In this document: piece after piece, positions 24,964 to 33,800 of the stretch | Layout: the number at the start of each line of letters is the position of its first letter | Position numbering within the stretch: the stretch's first letter is position 1 | Source of the DNA: Sedimentibacter hydroxybenzoicus DSM 7310 | GTDB taxonomy: Bacteria > Bacillota > Clostridia > Tissierellales > Sedimentibacteraceae | Assembly: GCF_013403245.1 (NCBI RefSeq) | Contig: NZ_JACBNQ010000023.1 | Span: forward strand, 1 to 55,086 | DNA: 55,086 nucleotides | Direction of reading: 5' to 3' | The notes under the pieces: model-generated | Told to the model about the DNA's origin: nothing | The model's database searches: none | What the model saw: only the letters and a program-made list of their open reading frames with translations | Translations under genes and position numbers: made by a program

Positions 24964-25246
24964 TCACCTCCTTATTTTAATTTGTTGACCACAGTGTCGG
25001 CAAAAAAATTGGTAATTTATTGAGTATGTGAGATTTATTATAGTTTCCATTTTACCGCAATGCGGACACTTTAAGCTTTTGAACATTATTATGTGATACC
25101 ATACTAAAAAGAAAAAACGCCATAAAGAACCAACGTGCAATAAAGAATCCATAGCTTAGTGATAATAATGCCATAATTAAAAACAATGTAAATAAACAGG
25201 CAGCACCCTATGCGACATACAGTGTTTTAGTAGATATTTCTTTCAC
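24964..25246 (-). pseudogene. Decayed two-helix membrane protein with zinc ribbon
   Basis: GAGGTGAACCACTT at 25260-25247 is a good ribosome site before a GTG at 25246. The frame reads VKEISTKTLYVA, then a TAG stop, then continues as GAACLFTLFLIMALLSLSYG and FFIARWFFMAFFLF, two likely membrane helices. After a one-base frame change it continues as MFKSLKCPHCGK..CRHCGQQIKIRR, a CxxC-x18-CxxC zinc ribbon. The ribbon part is open by itself as a 62-codon frame (25152-24964), but that frame has no ribosome site. I read the whole as one gene with a stop and a frameshift. A recoded or sequencing-error origin cannot be excluded. It ends 4 bp before the secreted-protein gene. Confidence 0.55.
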
Positions 25247-25404
25247 AAGTGGTTCACCTCTCTTGATGCTATATTTTTGTATAAAAATATAAAAGCTTTA
25301 AAGTATCAATCATACCACATTGGAAACACCCTTCTTGATTGATTATCCCAAGATATATCTGAACTCATAACTTCAAATGTCTTTATTTAACATAAGTTGA
25401 ATGT

Positions 25405-25539
25405 TTACAACCTTCTTGGAATATTTTTTGGTTCTTTTGGCTGATATATACCCCAATGGGATGTACTACCCGCTGCCGAAATTGCTGAAGTTTTTATTGC
25501 TTTTGAAGCTAATATCAATATCTCTTCTTTCAATTTCAT
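25405..25539 (-). CDS. agrD: AgrD-like autoinducing peptide precursor with serine ring residue
   Basis: 44 residues. The start overlaps the agrB stop (ATGA), with GGAGGAAGGAAAAT as ribosome site. The precursor has the three AgrD parts. First, an amphipathic leader MKLKEEILILASKAIKTSA. Second, a core around AAGSTSHWGIY. Third, a charged proline-containing tail QPKEPKNIPRRL, which matches the conserved AgrD tail recognised by AgrB. Classical AgrD has Cys at the first ring position; here Ser27 takes that place, predicting a lactone ring S27-H-W-G-I31, comparable in layout to clostridial C-x-W-x-x rings. Serine lactones are known from Staphylococcus intermedius and enterococcal GBAP. The exact ends of the mature signal are inferred. 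Confidence 0.85.
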   Translation of the reverse strand: MKLKEEILILASKAIKTSAISAAGSTSHWGIYQPKEPKNIPRRL

Positions 25540-26123
25540 ATTTTCCTTCCTCCTTTAACTTGAATTAATATTAACATCGATACCATGAACAATGTTATAG
25601 CTACAGTGTAAAATAATCGTATATTTACACCAATAAACGGTATAGAAAATGCATACAATGCAAATAATAAATATAATGATATTTTTTTATTCTTTATTTT
25701 TTGATGTGTAGTCAGTTTTTTATTTTCATTGTCTACAGGAGAATATTTCAAAAATATAAATATAGCCGTTATAGCAGTCACACAGGATATAATTATAATA
25801 TAATCATGATTAGTAAATAAAATTATTGAAATTATTGCCAAATATAGTAAGATAAATGTTAAAATACACCTAAAATATGTACTTGCATGATATCCACCTG
25901 AATATCTTCTTATTGTTATAAATACCGATAAAAATATAGCTGTAATTAATTTTTCATTTATTAAAATGGATATGCCAATTATTGCCAAAATGCTCACAAG
26001 AGTAGACATGATTAATCTGAGTCCATAGATATATATTTTTTTTTCAGAATCATAAATTATTTTATTAGCACAAAAATAATCAGCTATACTGCAAGATAAA
26101 TAGTCAATCACAATTTCCTCCAT
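25536..26123 (-). CDS. agrB: AgrB-like membrane endopeptidase
   Basis: 195 residues with about five to six membrane helices. AgrB removes the AgrD tail and forms the thiolactone or lactone ring. The catalytic pair is clear: His79 in RRYSGGYHAST and Cys86 in YFRC, seven residues apart as in S. aureus AgrB (H77/C84). The gene has its own predicted promoter and a direct repeat in front of it (26147-26206). Its stop overlaps the agrD start. The ribosome site is TATGGAGGAAATT. Confidence 0.95.
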   Translation of the reverse strand: MEEIVIDYLSCSIADYFCANKIIYDSEKKIYIYGLRLIMSTLVSILAIIGISILINEKLITAIFLSVFITIRRYSGGYHASTYFRCILTFILLYLAIISIILFTNHDYIIIISCVTAITAIFIFLKYSPVDNENKKLTTHQKIKNKKISLYLLFALYAFSIPFIGVNIRLFYTVAITLFMVSMLILIQVKGGRKI

Positions 26124-26146
26124 AATTATTTTTTATCTTTATTTAC

Positions 26147-26174
26147 AATATATCTGATTATTTTTATAAGTCAA
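26147..26174 (-). promoter_or_regulatory. Predicted agrBD promoter
   Basis: On the minus strand TTGACT (26174-26169), a 16-bp spacer and TATATT (26152-26147), about 25 bases before the agrB start. The short spacer fits a promoter that needs an activator. Confidence 0.5.
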
Positions 26175-26179
26175 TACAT

Positions 26180-26206
26180 TAGGTACGTTTAGTATCATAT
26201 AGGTAC
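26180..26206 (-). promoter_or_regulatory. Direct repeat, candidate AgrA/LytTR operator
   Basis: Two copies of GTACCTA on the minus strand (26206-26200 and 26186-26180), 20 bp apart start to start, end 5 bp upstream of the -35. LytTR regulators of the AgrA type bind pairs of about 9-bp repeats two helical turns apart just upstream of a -35. The placement fits; binding is inferred. Confidence 0.5.
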
Positions 26207-26219
26207 AATTGGTAATTAT

Positions 26220-27557
26220 TTAATCATATTCTTGATCATGATTACTTAACAATAAAATTTTGCAAGTAAAATTATTTTTATCTTCCTTAAAGTCCATGAT
26301 GCCGTTATATTTTTCTACAATCTTTCTTACGCTTTTGATTCCCATTCCATGATTTTCTTTGTCTTTTTTTGTTGTAACAAGTTGTCCATTTTCTTTCAAT
26401 ACTGCTTTATCTATTGTATTACTCACTTCAATTAATATATAATCTTTTCTCTTATCTGTAAGTAAGGATATTTCTTTTTTACCTTTTATATTTTCGCAAG
26501 CCTCGATAGAATTATCCAGTAAATTTCCGATTAAAACATTTATATCTGTTCCTTCTATTTCATCATCAATTTCGTATTTTACAGAAATGATAGTTTTTAT
26601 TCCCATAGAATACGCTTTAGAAAATTTATTATTTACAATTGCATCAAAGGAAACATTTTTTGTTAATACAAATTTTTTTGTAACATTTATTTTCTCAATT
26701 ATTTTATCTATATACTCTGTTCCCTCTTTCATATAATTGTTATTTATATATTCTCTTATATTTATAAGATGATTTTTCATATCATGCTTAATTATTTTAA
26801 TTTCATTGTACAGCTCTTTTACTTCATCATTATGCTTTTGACTTAGTATATATCTTTGGTTTATAATAGTGTTTTCCAAATTCTTTTTATGCTCTTCCCC
26901 TAATTTGGTAAACATAAAATATGAAAACGCATTAATGATTATTAAACCAATCATTGACAATAAAAAATAAAAACTGATTCTTGGATCTTTATTCACAAGA
27001 ACAGATTCTGTTATGGTTACCATTATAAATATTGTTAGTACAGGAATAAGTGTCACAGCGAACCATGATAAATTAGATGATTTTTCATACTGATTTACCC
27101 TAATTTTTATTATTATCCGAGATAAATAAAAAAGAAGAATTTTTGATAATATAGCCGCTGTTAATCTATAAACTGAAAAAGTCGTAATTATGTACTTTAT
27201 ATCTACTATAAATATCGTACTAATTGACAGTAATGAGATCATTGCTGTCAAAATCATGAGAACATTAAATACTATACAACTAAATATTTTGATCTTATTT
27301 TTCCCATTAAGAGCATACAAACTATATGAAACTATAATAATTAATGAAATATAATTGGCAGATTCCACATAGCTTTGCACATAATTCATTGCGGTAACAT
27401 TTAAAAATATCGCAATTACTGTTCCCCCAAAAAGAATATTTCTCTTTATTCCATAAAATTTATAACCATTATATTTCGATATAAATTCAACCATTAAATA
27501 TGATTCGAATAAATTGACTGATAACTCAAATACAATTATTAAAATACTGCCATCCAT
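26220..27557 (-). CDS. AgrC-like sensor histidine kinase (GHKL type)
   Basis: 445 residues. The N-terminal 215 residues carry six to seven membrane helices, as in AgrC-type peptide sensors. The cytosolic part has the H-box IKHDMKNHLINIREYI with the phosphorylated His, the N-box LIGNLLDNSIEACENI and the G-box HGMGIKSVRKIVEKYNG. It should sense the cyclic peptide made by AgrB from AgrD and phosphorylate the LytTR regulator encoded directly upstream. The gene starts 27 bp after the regulator stop. The gap to agrB (96 bp) holds a promoter. Confidence 0.93.
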   Translation of the reverse strand: MDGSILIIVFELSVNLFESYLMVEFISKYNGYKFYGIKRNILFGGTVIAIFLNVTAMNYVQSYVESANYISLIIIVSYSLYALNGKNKIKIFSCIVFNVLMILTAMISLLSISTIFIVDIKYIITTFSVYRLTAAILSKILLFYLSRIIIKIRVNQYEKSSNLSWFAVTLIPVLTIFIMVTITESVLVNKDPRISFYFLLSMIGLIIINAFSYFMFTKLGEEHKKNLENTIINQRYILSQKHNDEVKELYNEIKIIKHDMKNHLINIREYINNNYMKEGTEYIDKIIEKINVTKKFVLTKNVSFDAIVNNKFSKAYSMGIKTIISVKYEIDDEIEGTDINVLIGNLLDNSIEACENIKGKKEISLLTDKRKDYILIEVSNTIDKAVLKENGQLVTTKKDKENHGMGIKSVRKIVEKYNGIMDFKEDKNNFTCKILLLSNHDQEYD

Positions 27558-27584
27558 TTTTCTATATCCCCGTTCTTCATATAC

Positions 27585-28295
27585 CTAAATCCCCTCTATA
27601 AATTTTTTCTCTACTGTTTTTAAATTAGCTCTGCTCACAGGTATTTCTTCATCATTCACTAATGTTATACTGTTTTTATTCACTCTCCTTATGTATCTTT
27701 GATTTACCAAGTAGCCTACATGAGTTCTTATAAATCCATATTCATTCAGTTCTTTTTCCCTTTGATTAATACTTCCTCTGTATTTTGATCTTTTACTATT
27801 TGTCGTATTAACATAAATATAGTTTCTTATACTCTCTATATATAGTATATTTCTTATATCAATTTTAATTTTCTGTTTATTCACTTCTACAGTTATTTTA
27901 TAAGATATAGAAGAAATTTCATTGACAGCAGCTTTAACTGCTTCTGATATTTCCTTTTCTAATGTTAGTTTTCGTATAAATCTGAGAGGTCGAACTTTGA
28001 GAGATTCATATACCATTTCGTCCATACCGCTTATAAAAATAATAACAGACTCAGGATTATTTAACTTTATGCTATGTGATGCCTCAAGTCCGTTAATATT
28101 CGGCATATCTATATCCAAAAAATATATATCAAACTCATAAATTTTAATATCTGCAAGCATTTTCTTAACGTCACTGTACTTGATTATACTATATTCGTAG
28201 CTCATGCTCGTAAATTCTGTTTTAATATATTCAAATATATTTTGAAGCATGATTTCGTCATCGTCACATATGGCAATTTTATAGCAATCCTTCAT
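27585..28295 (-). CDS. AgrA-like response regulator (receiver + LytTR)
   Basis: 236 residues. The receiver domain covers about 1-125 with acidic ICDDDE at the start and the phospho-acceptor Asp in FLDIDMPNINGLEASH. The LytTR DNA-binding domain covers about 135-236 (IRNILYIESIRNYIYVNTTN, FIRTHVGYLVNQRYIRRVNK). It is the first gene of the agr set, unlike S. aureus where agrA is last. A strong sigma-A promoter lies upstream. It likely activates agrBD and perhaps the secreted-protein genes further down. Confidence 0.94.
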   Translation of the reverse strand: MKDCYKIAICDDDEIMLQNIFEYIKTEFTSMSYEYSIIKYSDVKKMLADIKIYEFDIYFLDIDMPNINGLEASHSIKLNNPESVIIFISGMDEMVYESLKVRPLRFIRKLTLEKEISEAVKAAVNEISSISYKITVEVNKQKIKIDIRNILYIESIRNYIYVNTTNSKRSKYRGSINQREKELNEYGFIRTHVGYLVNQRYIRRVNKNSITLVNDEEIPVSRANLKTVEKKFIEGI

Positions 28296-28365
28296 ATTAA
28301 TTCCCCCTTGTGCTTAACTTTTACTAAGAGAATAATAGCTTCCCAAATTAAATTTCATTTAGTTA

Positions 28366-28394
28366 ATTATACACTAAAAAGCACCTTTTATCAA
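28366..28394 (-). promoter_or_regulatory. Promoter of the regulator-kinase genes
   Basis: On the minus strand TTGATA (28394-28389), a 17-bp spacer and TATAAT (28371-28366), about 70 bases upstream of the response-regulator start. Near-consensus, so basal expression should be constitutive. Confidence 0.75.
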
Positions 28395-28721
28395 CTTTTG
28401 TCGAACTAAAATATATGATATAGACTTTTTAACTATAATAGTAACAATTAATGTATTTAAGAATACAATGATAGCACTACTATACCGAGGTAATCTGGGG
28501 AATGCTGTATATATATTCAAAATAAGGGTGCTCTAATTTGGAGTTTTTCTTCACGAACTGCATCTTCATCTCATGACAGTTTAAATATACGTTGAAATAA
28601 TCACTTTTCTTAAATGTAAAAATATACGATTCAAATGTATATAAATGTAATATCCGTATTTAATTTTATTAAATCGAATGTCATTACGGCTCTATATCCT
28701 TTTCCATCATGAGTTTTATCA
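28395..28721. other. Gene-free gap between the agr set and the antitoxin-like genes
   Basis: No gene supported. A short open stretch on the minus strand reads KTHDGKGYRAVMTFDLIK just after the terminator at 28722, but it has no start or ribosome site. It could be a remnant of a lost toxin-side or unrelated gene. Confidence 0.4.
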
Positions 28722-28748
28722 TAAAAAAAATGACCTCCGAGAAGTCAT
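28722..28748 (-). terminator. Terminator after the antitoxin-like gene
   Basis: On the minus strand ATGACTTCTCGGAGGTCAT folds into a short stem, followed by eight Ts, directly after the stop at 28752. Confidence 0.85.
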
Positions 28749-28751
28749 CTT

Positions 28752-29006
28752 TTATATTTCATCACCATTTATCCCCAATTCCCCTAATAGTTCATCTTGG
28801 CTGATAAATTCACCTTGTGCTTTGATTTTTTCAATTAACTTCAGTTCCTTTTCAGATATATATTCATGTTCAGATTCATTTATTTTGTCCCATATATCTT
28901 GAGTTTCTTTAAACTTTAAATATTCTGCAATGTTTATAATAGTTTTTACATTTTCAGGCTCTAATTCATCTTTTAACAATTCTTCTATTTTTTTTGCAAG
29001 AGTCAT
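28752..29006 (-). CDS. Small antitoxin-like protein without visible toxin partner
   Basis: About 84 residues, acidic and helical: TLAKKIEELLKDELEPENVK, then NIAEYLKFKETQDIWDKI, and GELGINGDEI at the end. The pattern (AbrB-free, helical, acidic with an ..ISQDELLGELGI tail) resembles antitoxin parts of RelE/ParE-type pairs, but no toxin gene follows; a terminator comes directly after. I start at the ATG at 29006, six bases after AGGAGG; an upstream TTG at 29045 would include the ribosome site as coding. It follows the broken hicB gene by 25 bp. Confidence 0.6.
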   Translation of the reverse strand: MTLAKKIEELLKDELEPENVKTIINIAEYLKFKETQDIWDKINESEHEYISEKELKLIEKIKAQGEFISQDELLGELGINGDEI

Positions 29007-29031
29007 AGTCATCCTCCTAACATGAAATAAT

Positions 29032-29434
29032 TTATTTAATTCCAAGATACTCTTTTAAAGAAGCTTGAAGAACTTGAGAAAAGTTAATGTTATTTTCTTC
29101 GGCTAAATTCTTTAACCACTGAGGCATTGTCACAGTAGTTTTTACGGTTGTATTTCTTATCGCTTGGCGGTAAATCGGCATATAGACTTCAATTAATACA
29201 GGTATTTCATTCTCATCTAATTTAATTTTGTTTACGGACGATGGTGCAGGAATTTCTATTTTATCTTCTTCCATACCGAACATGTGTAGTGACAAAACCT
29301 CTTTAGCATTTTTAACAGCTTCTTCTATATCTTTAGCATTGGATACACATCCAGGTAAATCGGGAATATGTAATGCCTATATTATCATCGTACTGTGTTA
29401 AAATGGCAGGATATACATAAATATCTTTTTTCAT
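29032..29434 (-). pseudogene. hicB: HicB-family antitoxin gene broken by a one-base frameshift
   Basis: AGGAGGTTATTTTT precedes an ATG at 29434 that reads MKKDIYVYPAILTQYDDNIG, the HicB N-terminal fold. Near 29371 one extra base shifts the frame. In the next frame the gene goes on as HIPDLPGCVSNAKDIEEAV, then SLHMFGMEEDKIE and the CopG/Arc-like end TTVTMPQWLKNLAEENNINF, SQVLQASLKEYLGI. The second part alone is open as an 87-codon frame but lacks the core of the HicB domain. No hicA lies next to it. A sequencing error could mimic the break. Confidence 0.85.
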
Positions 29435-29551
29435 AAAAATAACCTCCTGTAATTAAGGTATAACACATGTTATAACACGTGTCAATAATTCTGTAATCGG
29501 ATATATTTTGTTATACTTTAATGATATACGAATATCCAATAATTAGCAATT

Positions 29552-29589
29552 AAAAAATGAGATTCTTCGGGTTTTAGCAAAGAATCTCA
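29552..29589 (-). terminator. Terminator of the smc-ftsY genes
   Basis: On the minus strand TGAGATTCTT pairs with AAGAATCTCA and a run of Ts follows, nine bases after the ftsY stop. The arms look derived from the GAATCTCA repeat family, so a repeat seems to have become a terminator. Confidence 0.9.
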
Positions 29590-29598
29590 CTTGTTATT

Positions 29599-30753
29599 CT
29601 ATTCAAATATAGCATTTACAAAGTCTGTTGCGTTGAAGTCCTGGAGGTCGTCTATTTTTTCTCCCACACCGATATATTTTATAGGAATTTTGAGCTCGTT
29701 GACTATGGGGAATGCTATGCCTCCTTTGGCAGTACCGTCTAATTTGGTTAAAATCAGACCGTTGATGCTGCAGGTTTCCGAGAACAGTTTCGCCTGAATG
29801 AGACCGTTTTGACCCGTTGTAGCGTCGATAACAAGGTATACATCCAGTTTTGCTTCGCCGAATTCTCTGTCAATTATTTTAAAGATTTTGCTTAATTCAT
29901 TCATCAGGTTCTTTTTGTTGTGAAGTCTTCCTGCAGTATCACAGATTAAGACATCGGTTTTTCTTGCTTTTGCGGCATTCACCGCATCGAATATAACTGA
30001 GCCCGGGTCGGAGCCCTGCTCCGAAGCAATTATATCAACACCGGCTCTTAAGCACCATTCTTTGAGTTGTTCAACCGCTGCGGCTCTGAATGTATCTGCT
30101 GCGGCAACTATGACGCTTTTTCCGGATTGCTTTATCCTGTAGGCAATTTTACCTATGGATGTGGTCTTGCCCACTCCGTTTACTCCCACGATTAAAATAA
30201 CTCTTTGCTTGTTTTCTGTATCGTTATCTTCATCATTTTCTTCAAGCATATTAATCAGGTATTCTTTTATTACATCCTTGATTTCAGAAGTATCCGTCAA
30301 ATTTCTTTTTCTTGTTTCTGTCTTTATATATTCGATTATATCCATGGTAGTCTCAACACCCATGTCTGAAGTAATCAAGATTTCTTCTAATTCCTCAAGG
30401 AAGTCATCATCTATTTTTCTGTGTCTGAATACGATGCTTTCAATTTGCTCTGTCAGATTTTTCTTTGTTTTAGATAGTCCTTCTTTAAGCTTTTCGAAAA
30501 AGCTCAATCCCTTTTTCTCACTTTTTTCGTTGTTTTCAACTTCTTCTGATTGCTCGGGCTCTTCTGTATCTTCAACTATTTTGTAATCTTCATCTTCATC
30601 TTCGATTACTTCGATTGGCTCTTCTATTTCTTCTAATTCTTCTAATTCTTCTGATTCTTCGTATGTCTCTTCTGATTGCATTTCTTCTATTTCTTCTTTT
30701 TTAATTTCATCTTCTTGATTTTTATCTTTTTTTCTTTTAAAAAAATTAAACAT
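29599..30753 (-). CDS. ftsY: SRP receptor FtsY
   Basis: 384 residues. FtsY is the membrane-associated receptor that accepts the Ffh-ribosome complex. The first 90 residues are very acidic (EESEELEELEEIEEPIEVIE), as in other FtsY A-domains. The NG domain follows with GVNGVGKTTSIGKIAYRI (about 193-210), DTAGRLHNKKNLM and LTKLDGTAKGGIAFPI. It lies 76 bp after smc, with a repeat element between, and ends at a strong terminator. In clostridia ylxM-ffh usually follows at once; here the agr island does. Confidence 0.96.
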   Translation of the reverse strand: MFNFFKRKKDKNQEDEIKKEEIEEMQSEETYEESEELEELEEIEEPIEVIEDEDEDYKIVEDTEEPEQSEEVENNEKSEKKGLSFFEKLKEGLSKTKKNLTEQIESIVFRHRKIDDDFLEELEEILITSDMGVETTMDIIEYIKTETRKRNLTDTSEIKDVIKEYLINMLEENDEDNDTENKQRVILIVGVNGVGKTTSIGKIAYRIKQSGKSVIVAAADTFRAAAVEQLKEWCLRAGVDIIASEQGSDPGSVIFDAVNAAKARKTDVLICDTAGRLHNKKNLMNELSKIFKIIDREFGEAKLDVYLVIDATTGQNGLIQAKLFSETCSINGLILTKLDGTAKGGIAFPIVNELKIPIKYIGVGEKIDDLQDFNATDFVNAIFE

Positions 30754-30769
30754 ATTTCCTCCTCTTAAA

Positions 30770-30829
30770 GTGAGATTCTTCGCTTCGCTCAGAATGACGG
30801 GATGTCATCCTGAACGTAGTGAAGGATCT
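30770..30829. repeat. Interspersed repeat between smc and ftsY
   Basis: GTGAGATTCTTCGCTTCGC..AGAATGAC and its near mirror GTCATCCTGAACGTAGTGAA..GGATCTC stand head to head. It is the palindromic form of the GTCATTCTGAACG family. It ends exactly at the smc stop codon. Confidence 0.8.
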
Positions 30830-33800
30830 CTATATTGCGTTTGAAAGCTTCATGGATACAAGCTTTGTAACACCCTTTTCTTCCATTGTAGCGCCGTAAA
30901 GGGTGTCGGCATATTCCATTGTGCCCTTTCTGTGCGTAATTACAATAAATTGTGTTTCCTTGGATATATCTCTTAAATAATGAGAAAATCTGTTGATGTT
31001 TGAATCATCCAGAGCTGCCTCAATTTCGTCCAGAACACAAAATGATGTAGGCTTTGTTTTAAGTATTGAAAACAGTAAAGCAATGGCTGTAAGAGCCTTT
31101 TCTCCCCCTGATAAAAGTGAAATTTTGCTCAACTTCTTTCCCGGCGGCTGTACTGCAATTTCTATGTTAGAGTTTAAAGCATCCGTTTCATCCTCTAAAT
31201 AAACGTCACCGCTTCCGCCGTTGAACAGTTTTTTAAATACATCATTAAATTTAAGTCGAATATTTGCAAATTCTTCGACGAATTTATCATTCATCTGAAC
31301 TTCTAATTCTTTAATTACTTCCTTCAGCTTATCCTTTGCATCTATTAAATCCTTTTGCTGCTTTTTCAGAAAATCATATCTTTGCTTTACTTCTTCGTAT
31401 TCTTCGATTGAATCCAGGTTCACATTACCAAGATCTTTAATTGCTTTTTTGCATGAATTTACTTCACTGTACAGCTTACTCTGACTTATGCTGTCATCCT
31501 TATATTGTATAGCCATTGCATAGTTTATTTCATATTCTTCCCAAAGCTTTGCGGAAATTTCTTCAACCTTTGAATTTTCTCTTTCAATTCTTACGTTCAT
31601 TTTGTTTTCATCGTCAAGAATTTCCGTAATCTGCTTGTTTGCTTCATTGATTTTATTCTGGTACTCATAAATTTCATTTTGAATGGTATTGAGATTTTCT
31701 TTTTCTGCATTTAAATTATCATTGGTTAATTTAATTTCTTCTGTTAAAGCATCTGATTTTGATTTATTTTCTTCTATTGTTTTTTCTGCATTGATTATTT
31801 CTATATCAATATTCTTCAGGCTTTCTTCTTTAACCGAAACTTGCTCGATATTTCTTGATATCTCAGCTTTGGCATTATTTATTTTTTCTTCTTTAAGCTT
31901 TATGTCCTGATTTATCTGAGCAACCAAATCTCTCTGACTTAATATAATTGAATTATATTCTTCATACTTGCTTTTATTCGTATCACTCTTTGTTATTGTT
32001 AATTCAATACTCTTTTCTTTTTCTTCCACCAAGTTTTCAATTCTTTCTATCTCAGAAAGAATATTTGCAAGCTCATTACTATGTTTGGTTTTTTCGTCAC
32101 TGATAAACTGCATTTCCTCTGTATATTTTTTTACTGCGGAAGCGGTTTTATCAGCTTGTTCTTTAAGCATGCCCATCCTTGAAATATTCTTTTCATACAG
32201 GTTGCTGTTTTCATTGATTTCATTTTTCAAGGAAGCAATAACCTCGTTATATACTTTTATTTCGGCTATTAAAGTACTTAGCTTGTTATTCTTATCTTTT
32301 AATAAAGCGTCCGACTTTATTATAGATTCCTTGCATTCTTCAATTTCTCTTTTTCGTCCAAGCAGGTTCTGATTGCTCACTATGTGTCCGCCTGTTACTG
32401 AGCCTCCTGCATTTATTACATCACCCTGCAATGTTACTATCTTTAAGGAGTTACCTAGCTTTTTTGAAATTTTAAAGCCGTTATTTAAATTATCTACAAT
32501 TATTATTCTGCCCAATAAATGCTTTATTACGGTTTCAAATTTATTTTTGGTTTCTACAAGCATGTCCCCTGTGTTGATAACACATTTTTCTTTCAGAACC
32601 TCTTGTTCCGCTTTATTCAAGCTTCTCTCCTGAAGCATATTTATCGGCAAAAATGTAACTCTTCCAATCTTGTTTTTCTTTAAATATTCTATTATGTTTT
32701 CTGCTTCTGTATCCGTGTTGACGATGATGTTTTGTATTGCTGAGCCTAATGCAACCTCAATGGCCGTCTCATATTTCTTTTCTGTCTTGATAATATCCGC
32801 AACGGTACCTACTATCGAATTTTTTAAAACCGGCTCCCTGTCCTTATTGTTCATCACCGTCTTGATGCTTTTATAGTAGCCGTCATAGTATGCTTCCATG
32901 TTGGACAGAATATTGAGCTTTGATTTAAAGGTGTTTAATTCATTGCTTACATCCCTGATTTGCTCATTTAATTTTTCTTTTTCATTTTCACTTAGGGATA
33001 ATTTATCAGTATTATTGTTCAACTCCTGTTTTTTTGCCGACAACAATGCTGTAACTTTATTTTGTTCTTCTTCGATTGAATTAATAACAGACAGCTTATT
33101 ATTCCTGTCTTCATTTTCCGAAGAAATTTCAGACAATAAATTTTCTATTCTGTCCGCATCGTTTGATATAAAGGATTCCACGGTGCTTTTCTGACTGTTA
33201 AGCTTGTTAATTTCCTTATGAAGCTCAAACAGCTCATTTCTTTGCTCCTCTATTTTCTTTGCTATGCTGTCAATTTCATTTTTGTATACCTTTATTTCCT
33301 CATTCATTGAATTAAACTTTTCTGTATCGAGGTTTAATCCCTCTAAGAGCTGATTTTTTTCTTCATTAAGCAGCTTAATATTATCTTCAAGCTCTTCGTT
33401 TCTTGTTAAAAGCTCCGAAATTTCGTTTTTAACATTGTCAATGTTCTTTATATACAAAAGCTTTTTTTCCTTGTATACCTGTATCATGCTTTGGTAGCTC
33501 TCATGCTCCTTGTTTTTCAGCTCCCTGTTTTCTTCAAGTTCTTTTATTTTCAGCTGGATTGACGTGATTTTTTCTTTTTGGGAAGCAATGGATTCCGAGA
33601 AATAATCCCTCTTCTTTTGAAGCTTGATTTTTTGCTCGGTTGCAATGTTTCTTTGATTGTTTAAAGCCTTAAGCTGTTCGGTATGCTTTTCGTATTCGTG
33701 GGCAAGATAATTCAGCTCATATTGCTTTAATCTTTCTTTTATTTCAATATATTTTTTAGCTTTTATGCTCTGCTCCGAAAGAGGTGTGATTCGTTCCTCC

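Noticed and set aside
30580-30700. Tandem TTCTTCTAA-like repeats as a possible microsatellite
   Set aside because: They encode the acidic Glu-rich A-domain of FtsY, a normal feature.
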